The notes below the pieces were generated by a model. It had not been told where the DNA came from, did not search any database, and was given only the letters and a program-made list of their open reading frames with translations. Source: Arthrobacter sp. zg-Y1110 (lineage in GTDB: Bacteria; Actinomycetota; Actinomycetes; Actinomycetales; Micrococcaceae). From it: a DNA stretch of 64,000 nucleotides. The stretch covers positions 372,001 to 436,000 of the forward strand of contig NZ_CP104272.1 of assembly GCF_025244865.1 (NCBI RefSeq), read 5' to 3'. This document shows positions 1 to 7,573 of the stretch, piece by piece. Numbering within the stretch: the stretch's first letter is position 1; each line of letters begins with the position of its first letter. A program made the translations under genes and the position numbers.

Positions 1-648
1 GCTCCGGATTACCAGGAGCCGGACGCATTCGACGGTGAGCGGTTCATGAACCTCATGAGCGCGGCCGGTTTCGGCGGCGGCGGGGAGAAGGCCGCCCGCG
101 CACGGCTGGGCCAGCTGGCACTGAAAGCGGACACGCAGCTGACCGAGGAAGCGTGGGTGAACAGCATCCGTTCACTGGTTCCCTTCCCGGCCTGGCCGGA
201 GAAGGCAATGGGCGTCACAGTGGTGGACGCTGAAGACGGCAGCTTCAAGGTGTTCGACGGCGATTCCGGCGTGGACCTTGGCCTGGCGGTTACCGCCAGC
301 TGCACTGTCCCGACGGTGTGGCCGCCCGTGCACATCAACGGGCGGGTCTACATGGACGGGGGTATGCGTTCGGGTACCAATGCCGACGTCGCCGCCGGCT
401 TTGGAAAGGTACTCGTGGTTTCCTGCGGCCTCGAGGCACCGCAGAGCCCCTTCGGGCCCGCCCTGCCGCAGGCACTGAAAACGATCCGGAAGGACGGAAA
501 ACCGCTGTTGATCGAAGCCGACGCGCAGGCTTTGCAGGCCTTCGGCACCAACATGCTGCTGGATTCCACCCGTCGCCCCTCCGTGGCGGCTGGCCGGCGG
601 CAGGCCAAGGAGATCGCCGACGTCGTCCGGCGCTTCTGGGAGGACTGA
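1..648 (+). CDS. Patatin-like phospholipase, C-terminal part (5' end outside window)
   Basis: The frame is open from the first base and gives 215 residues up to the stop, so the start and the GXSXG nucleophile motif lie outside the window. A DGGMRSG motif at visible residues 119-125 fits the Asp of the patatin Ser-Asp catalytic dyad (DG[GA]). The preceding stretch, with a hydrophobic ...TASCTVPTVWPPV segment before the tyrosine of RVYMDGG, is also typical of patatin-like esterases. The family hydrolyses lipid acyl esters. Substrate and location cannot be read from this fragment. The next gene lies on the opposite strand and converges on it with an 18-base gap. Confidence 0.8.
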   Translation, partial: APDYQEPDAFDGERFMNLMSAAGFGGGGEKAARARLGQLALKADTQLTEEAWVNSIRSLVPFPAWPEKAMGVTVVDAEDGSFKVFDGDSGVDLGLAVTASCTVPTVWPPVHINGRVYMDGGMRSGTNADVAAGFGKVLVVSCGLEAPQSPFGPALPQALKTIRKDGKPLLIEADAQALQAFGTNMLLDSTRRPSVAAGRRQAKEIADVVRRFWED

Positions 649-666
649 GTCCGGATTGGTGCCGGC

Positions 667-981
667 TTAGCGGTTGTCGCGGTCGACGTCGGCCTCCAGA
701 TCGGAGCCCGGCTCAATCACCACGCCGTCTTCACGCTGCTCGACGCCGTCGGCCCGGGGAGCGGGGTCTCCGGCGGGGGAGGGGGTAGTGCCAGAGGCGG
801 GCGCGTCCGACGCGGCGGCCTCGGCTTCTTCGCGTTCCTTGATGTACTTCACGAGGAACTCCAGTTCATCGCTGTACTGCTGCAGGCGGTCGGAGCGGGA
901 CTCAGTCGCCAGGGCGAGCACGAGGTCGGTCTGCCGTGCACGCAGCTGGGCAATTGTGGGCTGGGATTCGTTGGTGTCCAT
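667..981 (-). CDS. Small hypothetical protein with N-terminal helix and acidic tail
   Basis: A 104-residue protein. Residues 8-55 are rich in Leu, Arg and Glu and look like a long amphipathic helix, possibly a coiled coil (QLRARQTDLVLAL, YSDELEFLVKYIKEREE). Residues 56-104 are an Ala/Pro/Asp-rich, acidic and probably disordered tail. No catalytic motif or membrane segment is seen, and I do not recognise a characterised family. The ATG at 981 is the first in frame. Codon bias (G/C third positions) matches the neighbours, which supports a real gene. It converges on the patatin-like gene. Confidence 0.7.
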   Translation of the reverse strand: MDTNESQPTIAQLRARQTDLVLALATESRSDRLQQYSDELEFLVKYIKEREEAEAAASDAPASGTTPSPAGDPAPRADGVEQREDGVVIEPGSDLEADVDRDNR

Positions 982-1100
982 GCTTCATCCTACAAAGGCT
1001 CTCCGGGACACAATTTGCCGGCCAAGTACCCCCGCCGAGGCGGTGCTGGTCCTCGCGACTTGTTCAGTGACGCTGCGCAGGGCACGCCCGGCAAGGGGCC

Positions 1101-1376
1101 TCACGGTTCACCGCGATCCCCCGTTCCGCCGTGGTGGGTCACAGCCTCCGGGCGGACGCCGGACCTCGTCCGCCTCGCCCATTCGCGGGCCAGCGCGCTG
1201 TACCACTCCAGCGCATAGGCGGAAGGATGCTCGGAATCGAGTTGCCGGTAGACCCGGTCTGTCAGGCCTTGCAAAGTCCCCTGGGGCAGAGCGGCCAGCG
1301 CCTGGGTATCCAAGGGATCTGCCGGCAGGTCCAACAGGGAGACGGCAGAAGCGTGCCGGGAGCGGAAGAGAGTCAT
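1101..1376 (-). CDS. Small hypothetical protein
   Basis: A 91-residue reading frame. The middle (TDRVYRQLDSEHPSAYALEWYSALAREWARR) reads like a genuine helical, Trp/Tyr-rich domain. The first 30 residues and the last 15 are low in information. There is no clear Shine-Dalgarno before the ATG at 1376, so the start is uncertain. I do not recognise the family. It could be a short conserved actinobacterial protein or the remnant of a longer gene, because the region upstream of it holds no gene I can assign. Confidence 0.5.
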   Translation of the reverse strand: MTLFRSRHASAVSLLDLPADPLDTQALAALPQGTLQGLTDRVYRQLDSEHPSAYALEWYSALAREWARRTRSGVRPEAVTHHGGTGDRGEP

Positions 1377-1903
1377 GGCTTCGCCGCTCGGGCGGACGGG
1401 AGGCTGCCCGTTACTTCAAGGACAGCGGAGGAGGGGTCGGCATCGAGCCGAACGAGTAGGCGCAGTTTGTGGTCCACAGGATTCCAAAAAAATAGGAGTT
1501 CCGGGGCGCACTGCTGGGCCTCGGAATTTAGGGTAAACGGCGGATCCGGATGAAGGCAAGTCGGGCAGGCAGGGCTTCGTGGGGACGGGCTCGTGGGAAC
1601 GGGGAAGTCTCCGGAGCTGCGACGGGGGCAGGTCTGGTTTCTTCCAAAAACTCCCTCTGGCTTCGCCTGCACATGACGTCTGAAGTCTTCTCTTTTGAAG
1701 AAATAGACTGAGGACAAAGAAATGAATCACCCGCCCGAGCAAACCGACGGTGGCCCTGCCGAAAGGGATGGACAATAACCGCAGAAAAAGCGGTGTTCCG
1801 CTCGGTTAATATATCCCCGCCATCCTGCTGTTGCTTTTGGCGATTATGGTAGTCCCGCGGATGGTGTCGCTACCGATGTGAAGCTCAAGGGATCCGCCCA
1901 ATA
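1377..1903. other. About 530 bases with no gene I can support
   Basis: The segment is less GC-rich than its surroundings, especially 1680-1900. It contains open frames on both strands, but their translations are Pro/Ser/Arg-rich without domain-like patterning and their starts lack ribosome binding sites. I see no tRNA, no strong terminator hairpin and no repeat. It may be decayed coding DNA or the edge of a transferred segment reaching to the phospholipid operon. Confidence 0.5.
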
Positions 1904-2521
1904 TCAAGTAACGGTAAATTGCTGGGCCGAGGTTCGCCCTCGATGGGATTTCAGCGGAATGAAGACCGCGTAGAACGCACTCCAACAGATCCAGAACACG
2001 GTCGAGATGCTCCGTTCAGAGAGTCCGGGGAACCTGCGGCGCCCCACAGCGGCAATCCCCGATACTGCCGATGTCACCACGATGAACCGGATCATGCGTC
2101 CGGGCACAGTCCAGGCAAGAAACCCCACGAGCGAGGTCCGCTGCAGCCCGGCTGCCCGCGCGTAGAGCTTGTACGGGACTCCGCGGGTGGGACCCCGCAG
2201 CAAAGAAGCGGCCCCGGACTCGGCGATCTCCTGCTCCACCTCGCTGATCATGGCATCCGTGACCGCCGGGATCTTCACCAACGCCTTACGCGACGTGTTT
2301 GCGGCTACCTTGCGGCCCCACCAGTAAGTCGCTGCCCCTCCGGCCATTGCGCCGCCGAGGGCTGAGACCGTCGTGCCGAGCGCGCGTTTCGGTCGGCGCA
2401 GCCCCACCCAGGATGTCCACACATCGGGGACCACAAAGAAGAACGTCGCTTCTGCGAAGCCCCAGACGCCGGCGATTCCGTGGTCCCGCAGGGCATTCCT
2501 GGAGGGTGATTTGCGCCTCAT
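1904..2521 (-). CDS. YqaA/DedA-like membrane protein
   Basis: A 205-residue protein. The N-terminal block GIAGVWGFAEATFFFVVPDV followed by GGAMAGGAATYWWGR resembles the re-entrant-loop region of YqaA-type relatives of the DedA (SNARE-associated) family. Further hydrophobic stretches lie near residues 128-160 and 172-188, giving about four membrane segments. DedA relatives are linked to lipid flipping and envelope homeostasis; this one has no assigned substrate. It is divergent from the phospholipid operon that starts 124 bases away, so a joint role in membrane lipid handling is plausible but inferred. No clear ribosome binding site precedes the ATG. Confidence 0.75.
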   Translation of the reverse strand: MRRKSPSRNALRDHGIAGVWGFAEATFFFVVPDVWTSWVGLRRPKRALGTTVSALGGAMAGGAATYWWGRKVAANTSRKALVKIPAVTDAMISEVEQEIAESGAASLLRGPTRGVPYKLYARAAGLQRTSLVGFLAWTVPGRMIRFIVVTSAVSGIAAVGRRRFPGLSERSISTVFWICWSAFYAVFIPLKSHRGRTSAQQFTVT

Positions 2522-2645
2522 GCTTACACTCTAATGAATGGTGAAGTGGAACCACGGGATTGATCGCGGGTTGCTGCCATTTCCGCCGCTCGGCTCGCAC
2601 TAGCGTATGAGCTAATACAAAGGGCCAAATGAACGGACACTCTAA

Positions 2646-3341
2646 ATGAGCCACGGAACGGACAGACGGGAAATTCCGCAGCGCAGCAGCCGGTGGGCGG
2701 CTAAATCTGCAGATATTCTTGCGGCGGCGAAACTCACCCCCAATCAGATCTCGGTCGGTTCAGTGGTGTTCGCCGCAGTGGGCGCCGCTGTGCTGATCTG
2801 GTCGGCATATACCGACGACGCCATAATTCGTGCTGTCCTTCTGGCAGCGGCTGCTGCCTGTATACCGCTGCGTTTGTTGTTGAACATGCTCGACGGAATG
2901 CTGGCCGTGGAAAAGGGTATGAGCTCACCGGTGGGCGATATCTACAATGAACTGCCTGACCGAATCTCCGACGTGCTGTTTCTGGGGGCAGCAGGCATCG
3001 CCACCGCCGGGCTGGTGACCGCCGGCCGAGTCGATTTCGGGGTGACGCTGGGATTCCTTGCGGCGATACTCGCCGTACTCACCGCCTACATCCGCTGCCT
3101 CGGAGCATCCCTCGGCACGGGAAACTTCTTCGACGGGCCCTTGGCCAAACCGCACCGCATGTGGTTGCTGATGATCGGCGTCCTGGTGGGCATCGCCGAA
3201 CCATGGCTTCCCTGGTCGGAAGGGTGGGTGCTGTTCGGCACGCTGGCGCTCATCGCGTTAGGCTCCCTGCTCACCTGTGCTCGCCGATTGCGCCGTGTCA
3301 GCGCTGCGCTGCGTGCCCGCAGCACGGACTTGCCATCATGA
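2646..3341 (+). CDS. CDP-alcohol phosphatidyltransferase family protein, YnbA-like
   Basis: A 231-residue polytopic membrane protein, first gene of a three-gene operon. The family swaps CMP of a CDP-alcohol for an alcohol. The signature is visible at about residues 83-107 as LDGMLAVEKG..SPVGDIYNELPD. Compared with the canonical DG-x2-AR-x8-G-x3-D-x3-D it keeps both outer Asp residues. It has Val in place of Arg and Asn in place of the third Asp; the Asn fits the E. coli YnbA subgroup as I remember it. Substrates are unknown. The stop overlaps the next start (ATGA), implying translational coupling to the acyltransferase. Moderately lower GC than the flanks hints at transfer. Confidence 0.85.
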   Translation: MSHGTDRREIPQRSSRWAAKSADILAAAKLTPNQISVGSVVFAAVGAAVLIWSAYTDDAIIRAVLLAAAAACIPLRLLLNMLDGMLAVEKGMSSPVGDIYNELPDRISDVLFLGAAGIATAGLVTAGRVDFGVTLGFLAAILAVLTAYIRCLGASLGTGNFFDGPLAKPHRMWLLMIGVLVGIAEPWLPWSEGWVLFGTLALIALGSLLTCARRLRRVSAALRARSTDLPS

Positions 3342-4072
3342 ACGTCGGCAGGGCCTCCCGGCGCAGCCTCGCGAAACTTATCAGCGCCTTCGCCGGTGCG
3401 CGCGTAGTGGCTGCAGCCGGAGAACTGGATCTACCCGAGCAGGCCATCTATTACGCGAACCATTCCAGCCATCTGGACTTCCTCACCATTTGGGCCGCAC
3501 TGCCGGCAGAGCTTCAGCAACGCGCCCGCCCGGTGGCCGCCAAGGACTACTGGGGCTCCGGGGTGCGTAAGGCTTTTGCCGAACAGATCTTCAACGCCTA
3601 TTTGGTCGAACGCCACGGCGCCAGCAGCCGCCGGCAGCGCACATCGGACTCGGGGGTCAGCCCCAAGGGCCAGGTGGAGGGCATGGCTGAGGTGCTGGCC
3701 GCCGGTGATTCGCTGATTATCTTCCCTGAGGGCACCCGCGGCGACGGCGATACGATCGCCCAGTTCCACGGCGGACTGTACAAACTCGCTCGTCTCCACC
3801 CGGAGGTACCTGTGGTCCCCGTGACGCTCGCCAACCTCGGACGGATCCTCCCCAAAGGTGCGGTGATCCCGGTGCCTCACCTCTCGACTGTCATCTTCTG
3901 CGAGCCGCTGCAGCTAGATCCCGATGAGGACAGGCAGGCGTTCCTGGCTCGCGCCCGGCAGGTTCTCGTGGAAGGCCTGGCTAAGCACCAAGGCCCGCAA
4001 TCCACAGATACCCCTGGACAGGACGACGACGTCTCGGACCCTCGTAGCCAGGCCCGGAAGGACAACCTGTGA
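3338..4072 (+). CDS. 1-acyl-sn-glycerol-3-phosphate acyltransferase (PlsC-like)
   Basis: A 244-residue protein starting at the ATG that overlaps the previous stop. The frame is open further upstream, but that part reads as an out-of-frame shadow of the transferase gene. The HX4D acyltransfer motif is present as NHSSHLDF near residue 44, and the substrate-binding FPEGTRG near residue 129. PlsC enzymes acylate lysophosphatidate to phosphatidate, the substrate of the CdsA-like enzyme encoded next. The protein lacks a strong N-terminal membrane anchor, so it probably binds the membrane peripherally. The C-terminal 25 residues are polar and probably disordered. Confidence 0.88.
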   Translation: MNVGRASRRSLAKLISAFAGARVVAAAGELDLPEQAIYYANHSSHLDFLTIWAALPAELQQRARPVAAKDYWGSGVRKAFAEQIFNAYLVERHGASSRRQRTSDSGVSPKGQVEGMAEVLAAGDSLIIFPEGTRGDGDTIAQFHGGLYKLARLHPEVPVVPVTLANLGRILPKGAVIPVPHLSTVIFCEPLQLDPDEDRQAFLARARQVLVEGLAKHQGPQSTDTPGQDDDVSDPRSQARKDNL

Positions 4073-5061
4073 GCGACTGGGAACTGGGTTTGCTGGACTC
4101 GACGTCGCTGAAACTCCTCGGCGGCGTCGTCCTTGTTCTGGTTTTAGCCACCGTGATCGCGTGGCTCCTGGGCCGCCGGTTGGGCATCACGAGCACCATC
4201 AGAAACCTGAAGCAGCGCATCAACGCCTGGTGGTTGATGGTCGCACTGATAGGCGCGGTCCTGGCAGCCGGCGAGACTGTGACGATTGTGCTGTTCCTGC
4301 TGCTGTCACTCCTGGCACTGCGCGAGTTCATCACCATCTCACCGACCGGCCGCGGAGATCACAAAGTGCTCGTGTGGCTGGTGTTCATCATCCCCGCGGC
4401 GCACTACTGGTTCCTTTGGGAGCACTGGTATGGCATGTTCAGCGTGTTCATCCCGGTGTACGCCTTCCTCTTCCTGCCGGCGCGCAATGCACTCGCCGGG
4501 CAGACCACCGGGTTCCTGCAGCGAACCGCGGCCATTCAGTGGGCGCTGATGGTCTGCGTCTACGCCATCAGTTACGCCCCGGCGCTCCTGCAGCTTCCGT
4601 TCGCCATGGAGGCAGGCCGAGATGCGGCCGAAGGCTCGGCGCCTGGGACTGGTGGGGCTACCGGCGCGCATCTGCTGCTGTTCCTGCTGATCGTGGTGCA
4701 GGGCTCCGATGTGCTGCAGTACGTGTGGGGCAAGACGCTCGGGAAGCACCCGATCGCGCCGAGCGTGAGTCCCAATAAGACCTGGGAAGGATTCATCGGG
4801 GGAGTGCTTTCGGCCACCGCCCTGGGGGCTGCCCTATGGTGGGTCACACCGTTCACCCCGTTGATGGCCGCGCTCCTGGCATTCATCTCCTGCGTGATGG
4901 GTTTCGCCGGCGGGCTGGTGATGTCCGCCATCAAGCGCGACCGCGGCATCAAGGACTTCGGCTCCACCATCCCCGGTCACGGCGGCATCATGGACCGCCT
5001 GGACTCGCTCTGCTTTGCGGCACCGGTCTTCTTTCACGCCGTGCGGTTCTTCTACACCTGA
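4069..5061 (+). CDS. Phosphatidate cytidylyltransferase (CdsA family)
   Basis: A 330-residue membrane protein with at least seven hydrophobic segments, starting at a GTG that overlaps the acyltransferase stop (GTGA). It makes CDP-diacylglycerol from phosphatidate and CTP. The CdsA signature lies near the C-terminus: S-x-IKR-x4-KD-x4-IPGHGG-x-MDRLD, with all key residues in place. PlsC, then CdsA, then a CDP-alcohol transferase form a consecutive route from lysophosphatidate to a phospholipid, and all three are encoded here. This looks like a dedicated accessory phospholipid module rather than the housekeeping set, by analogy with E. coli ynbA-ynbB; that is inference. A terminator follows 31 bases after the stop. 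Confidence 0.92.
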   Translation: MSDWELGLLDSTSLKLLGGVVLVLVLATVIAWLLGRRLGITSTIRNLKQRINAWWLMVALIGAVLAAGETVTIVLFLLLSLLALREFITISPTGRGDHKVLVWLVFIIPAAHYWFLWEHWYGMFSVFIPVYAFLFLPARNALAGQTTGFLQRTAAIQWALMVCVYAISYAPALLQLPFAMEAGRDAAEGSAPGTGGATGAHLLLFLLIVVQGSDVLQYVWGKTLGKHPIAPSVSPNKTWEGFIGGVLSATALGAALWWVTPFTPLMAALLAFISCVMGFAGGLVMSAIKRDRGIKDFGSTIPGHGGIMDRLDSLCFAAPVFFHAVRFFYT

Positions 5062-5092
5062 TAGATGCACCACGAAGACCCCGAGAATGCAG

Positions 5093-5118
5093 AAAACCCC
5101 CGGTTTCCCGGGGGTTTT
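5093..5118. terminator. Bidirectional rho-independent terminator
   Basis: The arms AAAACCCCC (5093-5101) and GGGGGTTTT (5110-5118) pair perfectly around an 8-base loop. An A-run on the left and a T-run on the right mean it can end the phospholipid operon on the plus strand and the tRNA-Ser transcript on the minus strand. Confidence 0.85.
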
Positions 5119-5121
5119 CAT

Positions 5122-5211
5122 TGGCGGTGACGGTGGGATTTGAACCCACGTTGGCTTTTACACCAAACAACATTTCGAGTGTTGCACCTTCGGCCGCTCG
5201 GACACGTCACC
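5122..5211 (-). tRNA. tRNA-Ser(CGA)
   Basis: Read on the minus strand, the acceptor arm GGTGACG pairs with CGTCACC, followed by discriminator G and an encoded CCA. The anticodon stem CAACA/TGTTG encloses the loop CTCGAAA, giving anticodon CGA. A long variable arm is typical of serine tRNAs. It reads UCG codons. Confidence 0.97.
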
Positions 5212-5286
5212 AACGCGTCAACCTTACCGGGTTGAAGGCCCAACACCCAAAAGCAGTCCCGTCAGGGCCTGGGGGAGCAGTTGGGA

Positions 5287-5772
5287 CTAGAGGTCGACGA
5301 CGTCGTTCTTGCCGATATCGGGAGTGCCGCCGGTGGCCGCAGCCTTGCCGATCTTGAACAGGCTGGCGATCTTCGGCTCGTCTGATGCCCAGTATTCGGC
5401 GGTATGCGAGTCCACCTTGAGCAGCGCCACCGACGGGTCTTCACGGCCCTGCTCGAACCAGGCCTCCACCGAGGTCTTCCACAGGGAGGAAATCTTGCCC
5501 GGATCCTTTGTCAGCGTCGCAGTGCCGCTGATGGAGAGGAAGCCTTCGGAATCATTGATGGCCACGTTCACGTGCGGGTTCGCACGGACCTCGTCGGCCT
5601 TGGGGGAGGGGTCCGGAGTAAAGAACCACAGGTTGCCGTCTGAATCCGCCTCCTGCAGCTGCAGCGGCCGGCTGACCAGGTTTCCCTGCAGGTCCACCGT
5701 GGTCAGCGTGGCGATTCGGGCCTTTTCAAGAATCTTGACGACGGTGTCCCGTCCATCCTGCTCTGATCCCAT
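5287..5772 (-). CDS. Pyridoxamine 5'-phosphate oxidase-like protein (general stress protein 26 type)
   Basis: A 161-residue protein with the split-barrel flavin-binding pattern: ARIATLTTVDLQGNLVSRPLQ at the N-terminus, DGNLWFFTPDPSPKADEVRANPHVNVAI in the middle, and FLSISGTATLTKDP after it. This layout is that of the Gsp26 branch of PNPOx-like proteins, which bind FMN or a related flavin. Members are linked to stress responses, but the reaction is mostly unassigned. The start at 5772 is preceded on the minus strand by an AAAGGAG-type ribosome binding site. It stands alone, upstream of tRNA-Ser. Confidence 0.85.
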   Translation of the reverse strand: MGSEQDGRDTVVKILEKARIATLTTVDLQGNLVSRPLQLQEADSDGNLWFFTPDPSPKADEVRANPHVNVAINDSEGFLSISGTATLTKDPGKISSLWKTSVEAWFEQGREDPSVALLKVDSHTAEYWASDEPKIASLFKIGKAAATGGTPDIGKNDVVDL

Positions 5773-5842
5773 AACGGAAACTCCTTTAGTTGTCGCGTTC
5801 CGGAATTAGTAAGCCTACGTAGAAACCGAAGCGGGCGGAACG

Positions 5843-6322
5843 CTAGGAGTTGCGCTTTGAGCCGAAGAAGTCCCTCAGCAGGCGCGCCGATTCCTCCTCG
5901 CGCACGCCGGGAAACACCTCGACCCAGTGATTCAGGCGACGCTCCCGCAGGATGTCGAACACAGAACCGGAGGCCCCGGCCTTCTCATCCCAGGCCCCGA
6001 ACACCACCTTCGGCACCCGCGCCAGGACAATCGCCCCGGCACACATGGCGCACGGTTCGAGCGTCACCACCAAGGTGCAGCCTTCCAGCCGCCATTCCCC
6101 GACGACGGCAGCCGCCTTCCGGATGGCCAGCACCTCGGCGTGGCCGGTCGGGTCCCCGGTCGCCTCACGCTCGTTGCGCCCGGTACCCAGCACCTCGCCG
6201 TCGGGACCCAGTACGACGGCGCCGATCGGCACGTCGCCTGTCTCCAGCGCCTTGCGGGCTTCGACCAGGGCAAGGTCCATCCAGGTTTCGTGTGTTCGGG
6301 AAAGGGACTCCATGCCTGCCAT
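5843..6322 (-). CDS. tadA: tRNA-specific adenosine deaminase
   Basis: A 159-residue protein that converts A34 of tRNA-Arg(ACG) to inosine, needed to read CGU, CGC and CGA. The zinc deaminase motifs are present: HAE (His61, catalytic Glu63) and PCAMC (Cys91, Cys94). The frame is open to 6427, but that would run into the divergent upp gene. The ATG at 6322 has a GGGAG ribosome binding site and gives the usual family length. Its tRNA substrate, tRNA-Arg(ACG), is encoded elsewhere in this window at 16805-16880. Confidence 0.95.
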   Translation of the reverse strand: MAGMESLSRTHETWMDLALVEARKALETGDVPIGAVVLGPDGEVLGTGRNEREATGDPTGHAEVLAIRKAAAVVGEWRLEGCTLVVTLEPCAMCAGAIVLARVPKVVFGAWDEKAGASGSVFDILRERRLNHWVEVFPGVREEESARLLRDFFGSKRNS

Positions 6323-6388
6323 CGTCTCCCATTCGCGCGCGCACGGGCGAACGCGGAGAGAGGCAGGGCGCAATGGTAGTTTTGAAGC

Positions 6389-7021
6389 ATGCGCGTACTT
6401 GTAGTGGATCACCCCCTCGTTGCCCACAAACTCACCGTTCTCCGCGACAAGGACACCCCGTCACCGATCTTCCGTCAGCTGACGGAAGAGCTGGTCACCC
6501 TGCTGGCCTATGAAGCCACCCGAACCGTCCGTGTGGAGCCGGTTCCGATCGAGACTCCCGTCACCTCCGCCGTCGGCACGGGCCTGGTCAAGCCGACCCC
6601 GCTGGTGGTTCCCATCCTGCGCGCCGGCCTCGGCATGCTCGAAGGCATGACCCGCCTGGTCCCCACGGCCGAGGTCGGATTCCTGGGTATGGCCCGGAAT
6701 GAAGAAACCCTGGAAGCCATCACCTACGCTGAGCGTCTTCCGGATGACCTCACCGGCCGCCAGGTCTTCGTCCTGGACCCGATGCTGGCCACCGGCGGAA
6801 CCCTGCGCGAAGCCATCAAGTTCATGTTCCAGCGCGGTGCCGCGGAAGTCATCTGCATCTGCCTGCTGGCTGCCCCGGAAGGCCTCGCGGTGCTCCAGGA
6901 GGAACTCCAGGACGCGAACGTCACCGTGGTCCTCGCCTCGATCGACGAGCGCCTCGATGAGAACGCCTACATTGTTCCCGGCCTGGGCGACGCCGGCGAC
7001 CGGCTTTACGGCGTCGTCTAA
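6389..7021 (+). CDS. upp: Uracil phosphoribosyltransferase
   Basis: A 210-residue enzyme of pyrimidine salvage that makes UMP from uracil and PRPP. The PRPP-binding loop [12 protein letters not shown] is at residues 128-139, and the uracil-binding tail [14 protein letters not shown] is at about 193-207. Length and sequence are standard for the family, with no missing residues. It is divergent from tadA with a 66-base gap and monocistronic, ending about 100 bases before a strong terminator. Confidence 0.97.
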   Translation: MRVLVVDHPLVAHKLTVLRDKDTPSPIFRQLTEELVTLLAYEATRTVRVEPVPIETPVTSAVGTGLVKPTPLVVPILRAGLGMLEGMTRLVPTAEVGFLGMARNEETLEAITYAERLPDDLTGRQVFVLDPMLATGGTLREAIKFMFQRGAAEVICICLLAAPEGLAVLQEELQDANVTVVLASIDERLDENAYIVPGLGDAGDRLYGVV

Positions 7022-7076
7022 CCACCTCATCCGAAGGGCCGCCTGCGACGGGGCTCTTCCGCCAGTGAAAAAGCTC

Positions 7077-7110
7077 CGAAGCCCTGTCCACTATGTGGAC
7101 AATAGCTTCG
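7077..7110. repeat. Inverted repeat behind upp; its core recurs at 7292-7303
   Basis: CGAAGC (7077-7082) pairs with GCTTCG (7105-7110), and inside it GTCCAC (7086-7091) pairs with GTGGAC (7095-7100) around TAT. The 12-mer GTCCACTATGTG of the inner part occurs again at 7292-7303, next to a CRP/GlxR-like site. The first copy may be part of the upp 3' end structure. The recurrence suggests a protein-binding element, but no known regulator fits. Confidence 0.4.
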
Positions 7111-7119
7111 ATGCTTGAC

Positions 7120-7163
7120 GGCACCTGCTTCGTAAGCTTGCTTGCGGAGTGGGTGCCTTTTTT
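7120..7163 (+). terminator. Rho-independent terminator of upp
   Basis: A 13-bp stem, 7120-7132 against 7145-7157 (GGCACCTGCTTCG with CGGAGTGGGTGCC, three wobble pairs), with a 12-base loop. It is followed directly by six T at 7158-7163. Confidence 0.88.
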
Positions 7164-7261
7164 CTAAGCTCCGTTCGATATGGCTGAACAGCGCCGCGAA
7201 GTGGTGCGGAATAGATTTAGGTCTTATACATATTTATGCATAGCTATTCATTGTGTCTTTT

Positions 7262-7277
7262 TGTGAACTACGTCACA
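7262..7277. promoter_or_regulatory. CRP/GlxR-type operator, perfect consensus
   Basis: TGTGA-ACTACG-TCACA is an exact TGTGA-N6-TCACA palindrome, the consensus of CRP and of the actinobacterial cAMP regulator GlxR. Flanking T and A extend it to TTTTGTGA/TCACAAAA. It lies in the roughly 550-base AT-rich gap between upp and the winged-helix gene, about 300 bases before the latter's start. Which promoter it serves is not clear; a second plausible site of this type lies before pckG. Confidence 0.6.
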
Positions 7278-7573
7278 AAACGACCCATAACGTCCACTAT
7301 GTGAGACAACCAACCCTTTGTTACTTGCGTGAATCCCTTTGTGACATGCAATAATCCGGAGTGTGAACACCAACACGGCAGCAGCAGTCACAGGCTTCCC
7401 GAGCGGCCTCCGGGCCGCGAAGGAAACTGGTTGTTGTCGAATGCATACCTCTGGAACCACCCCCATCCCGAGGTAAGACTCAGGCCCAACTATGGGCATA
7501 ATAGGCGCCGTCTCGACCGGGCACACCCCCAGCAATCGAGCCGTGATGACGTCAAGTCACGATGAGGTCCCAC

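Noticed and set aside
7248..7535. 95-codon frame on the minus strand in the gap before the winged-helix gene
   Set aside because: It has no ribosome binding site and no protein-like pattern, and it runs across the CRP/GlxR-like site and promoter region.
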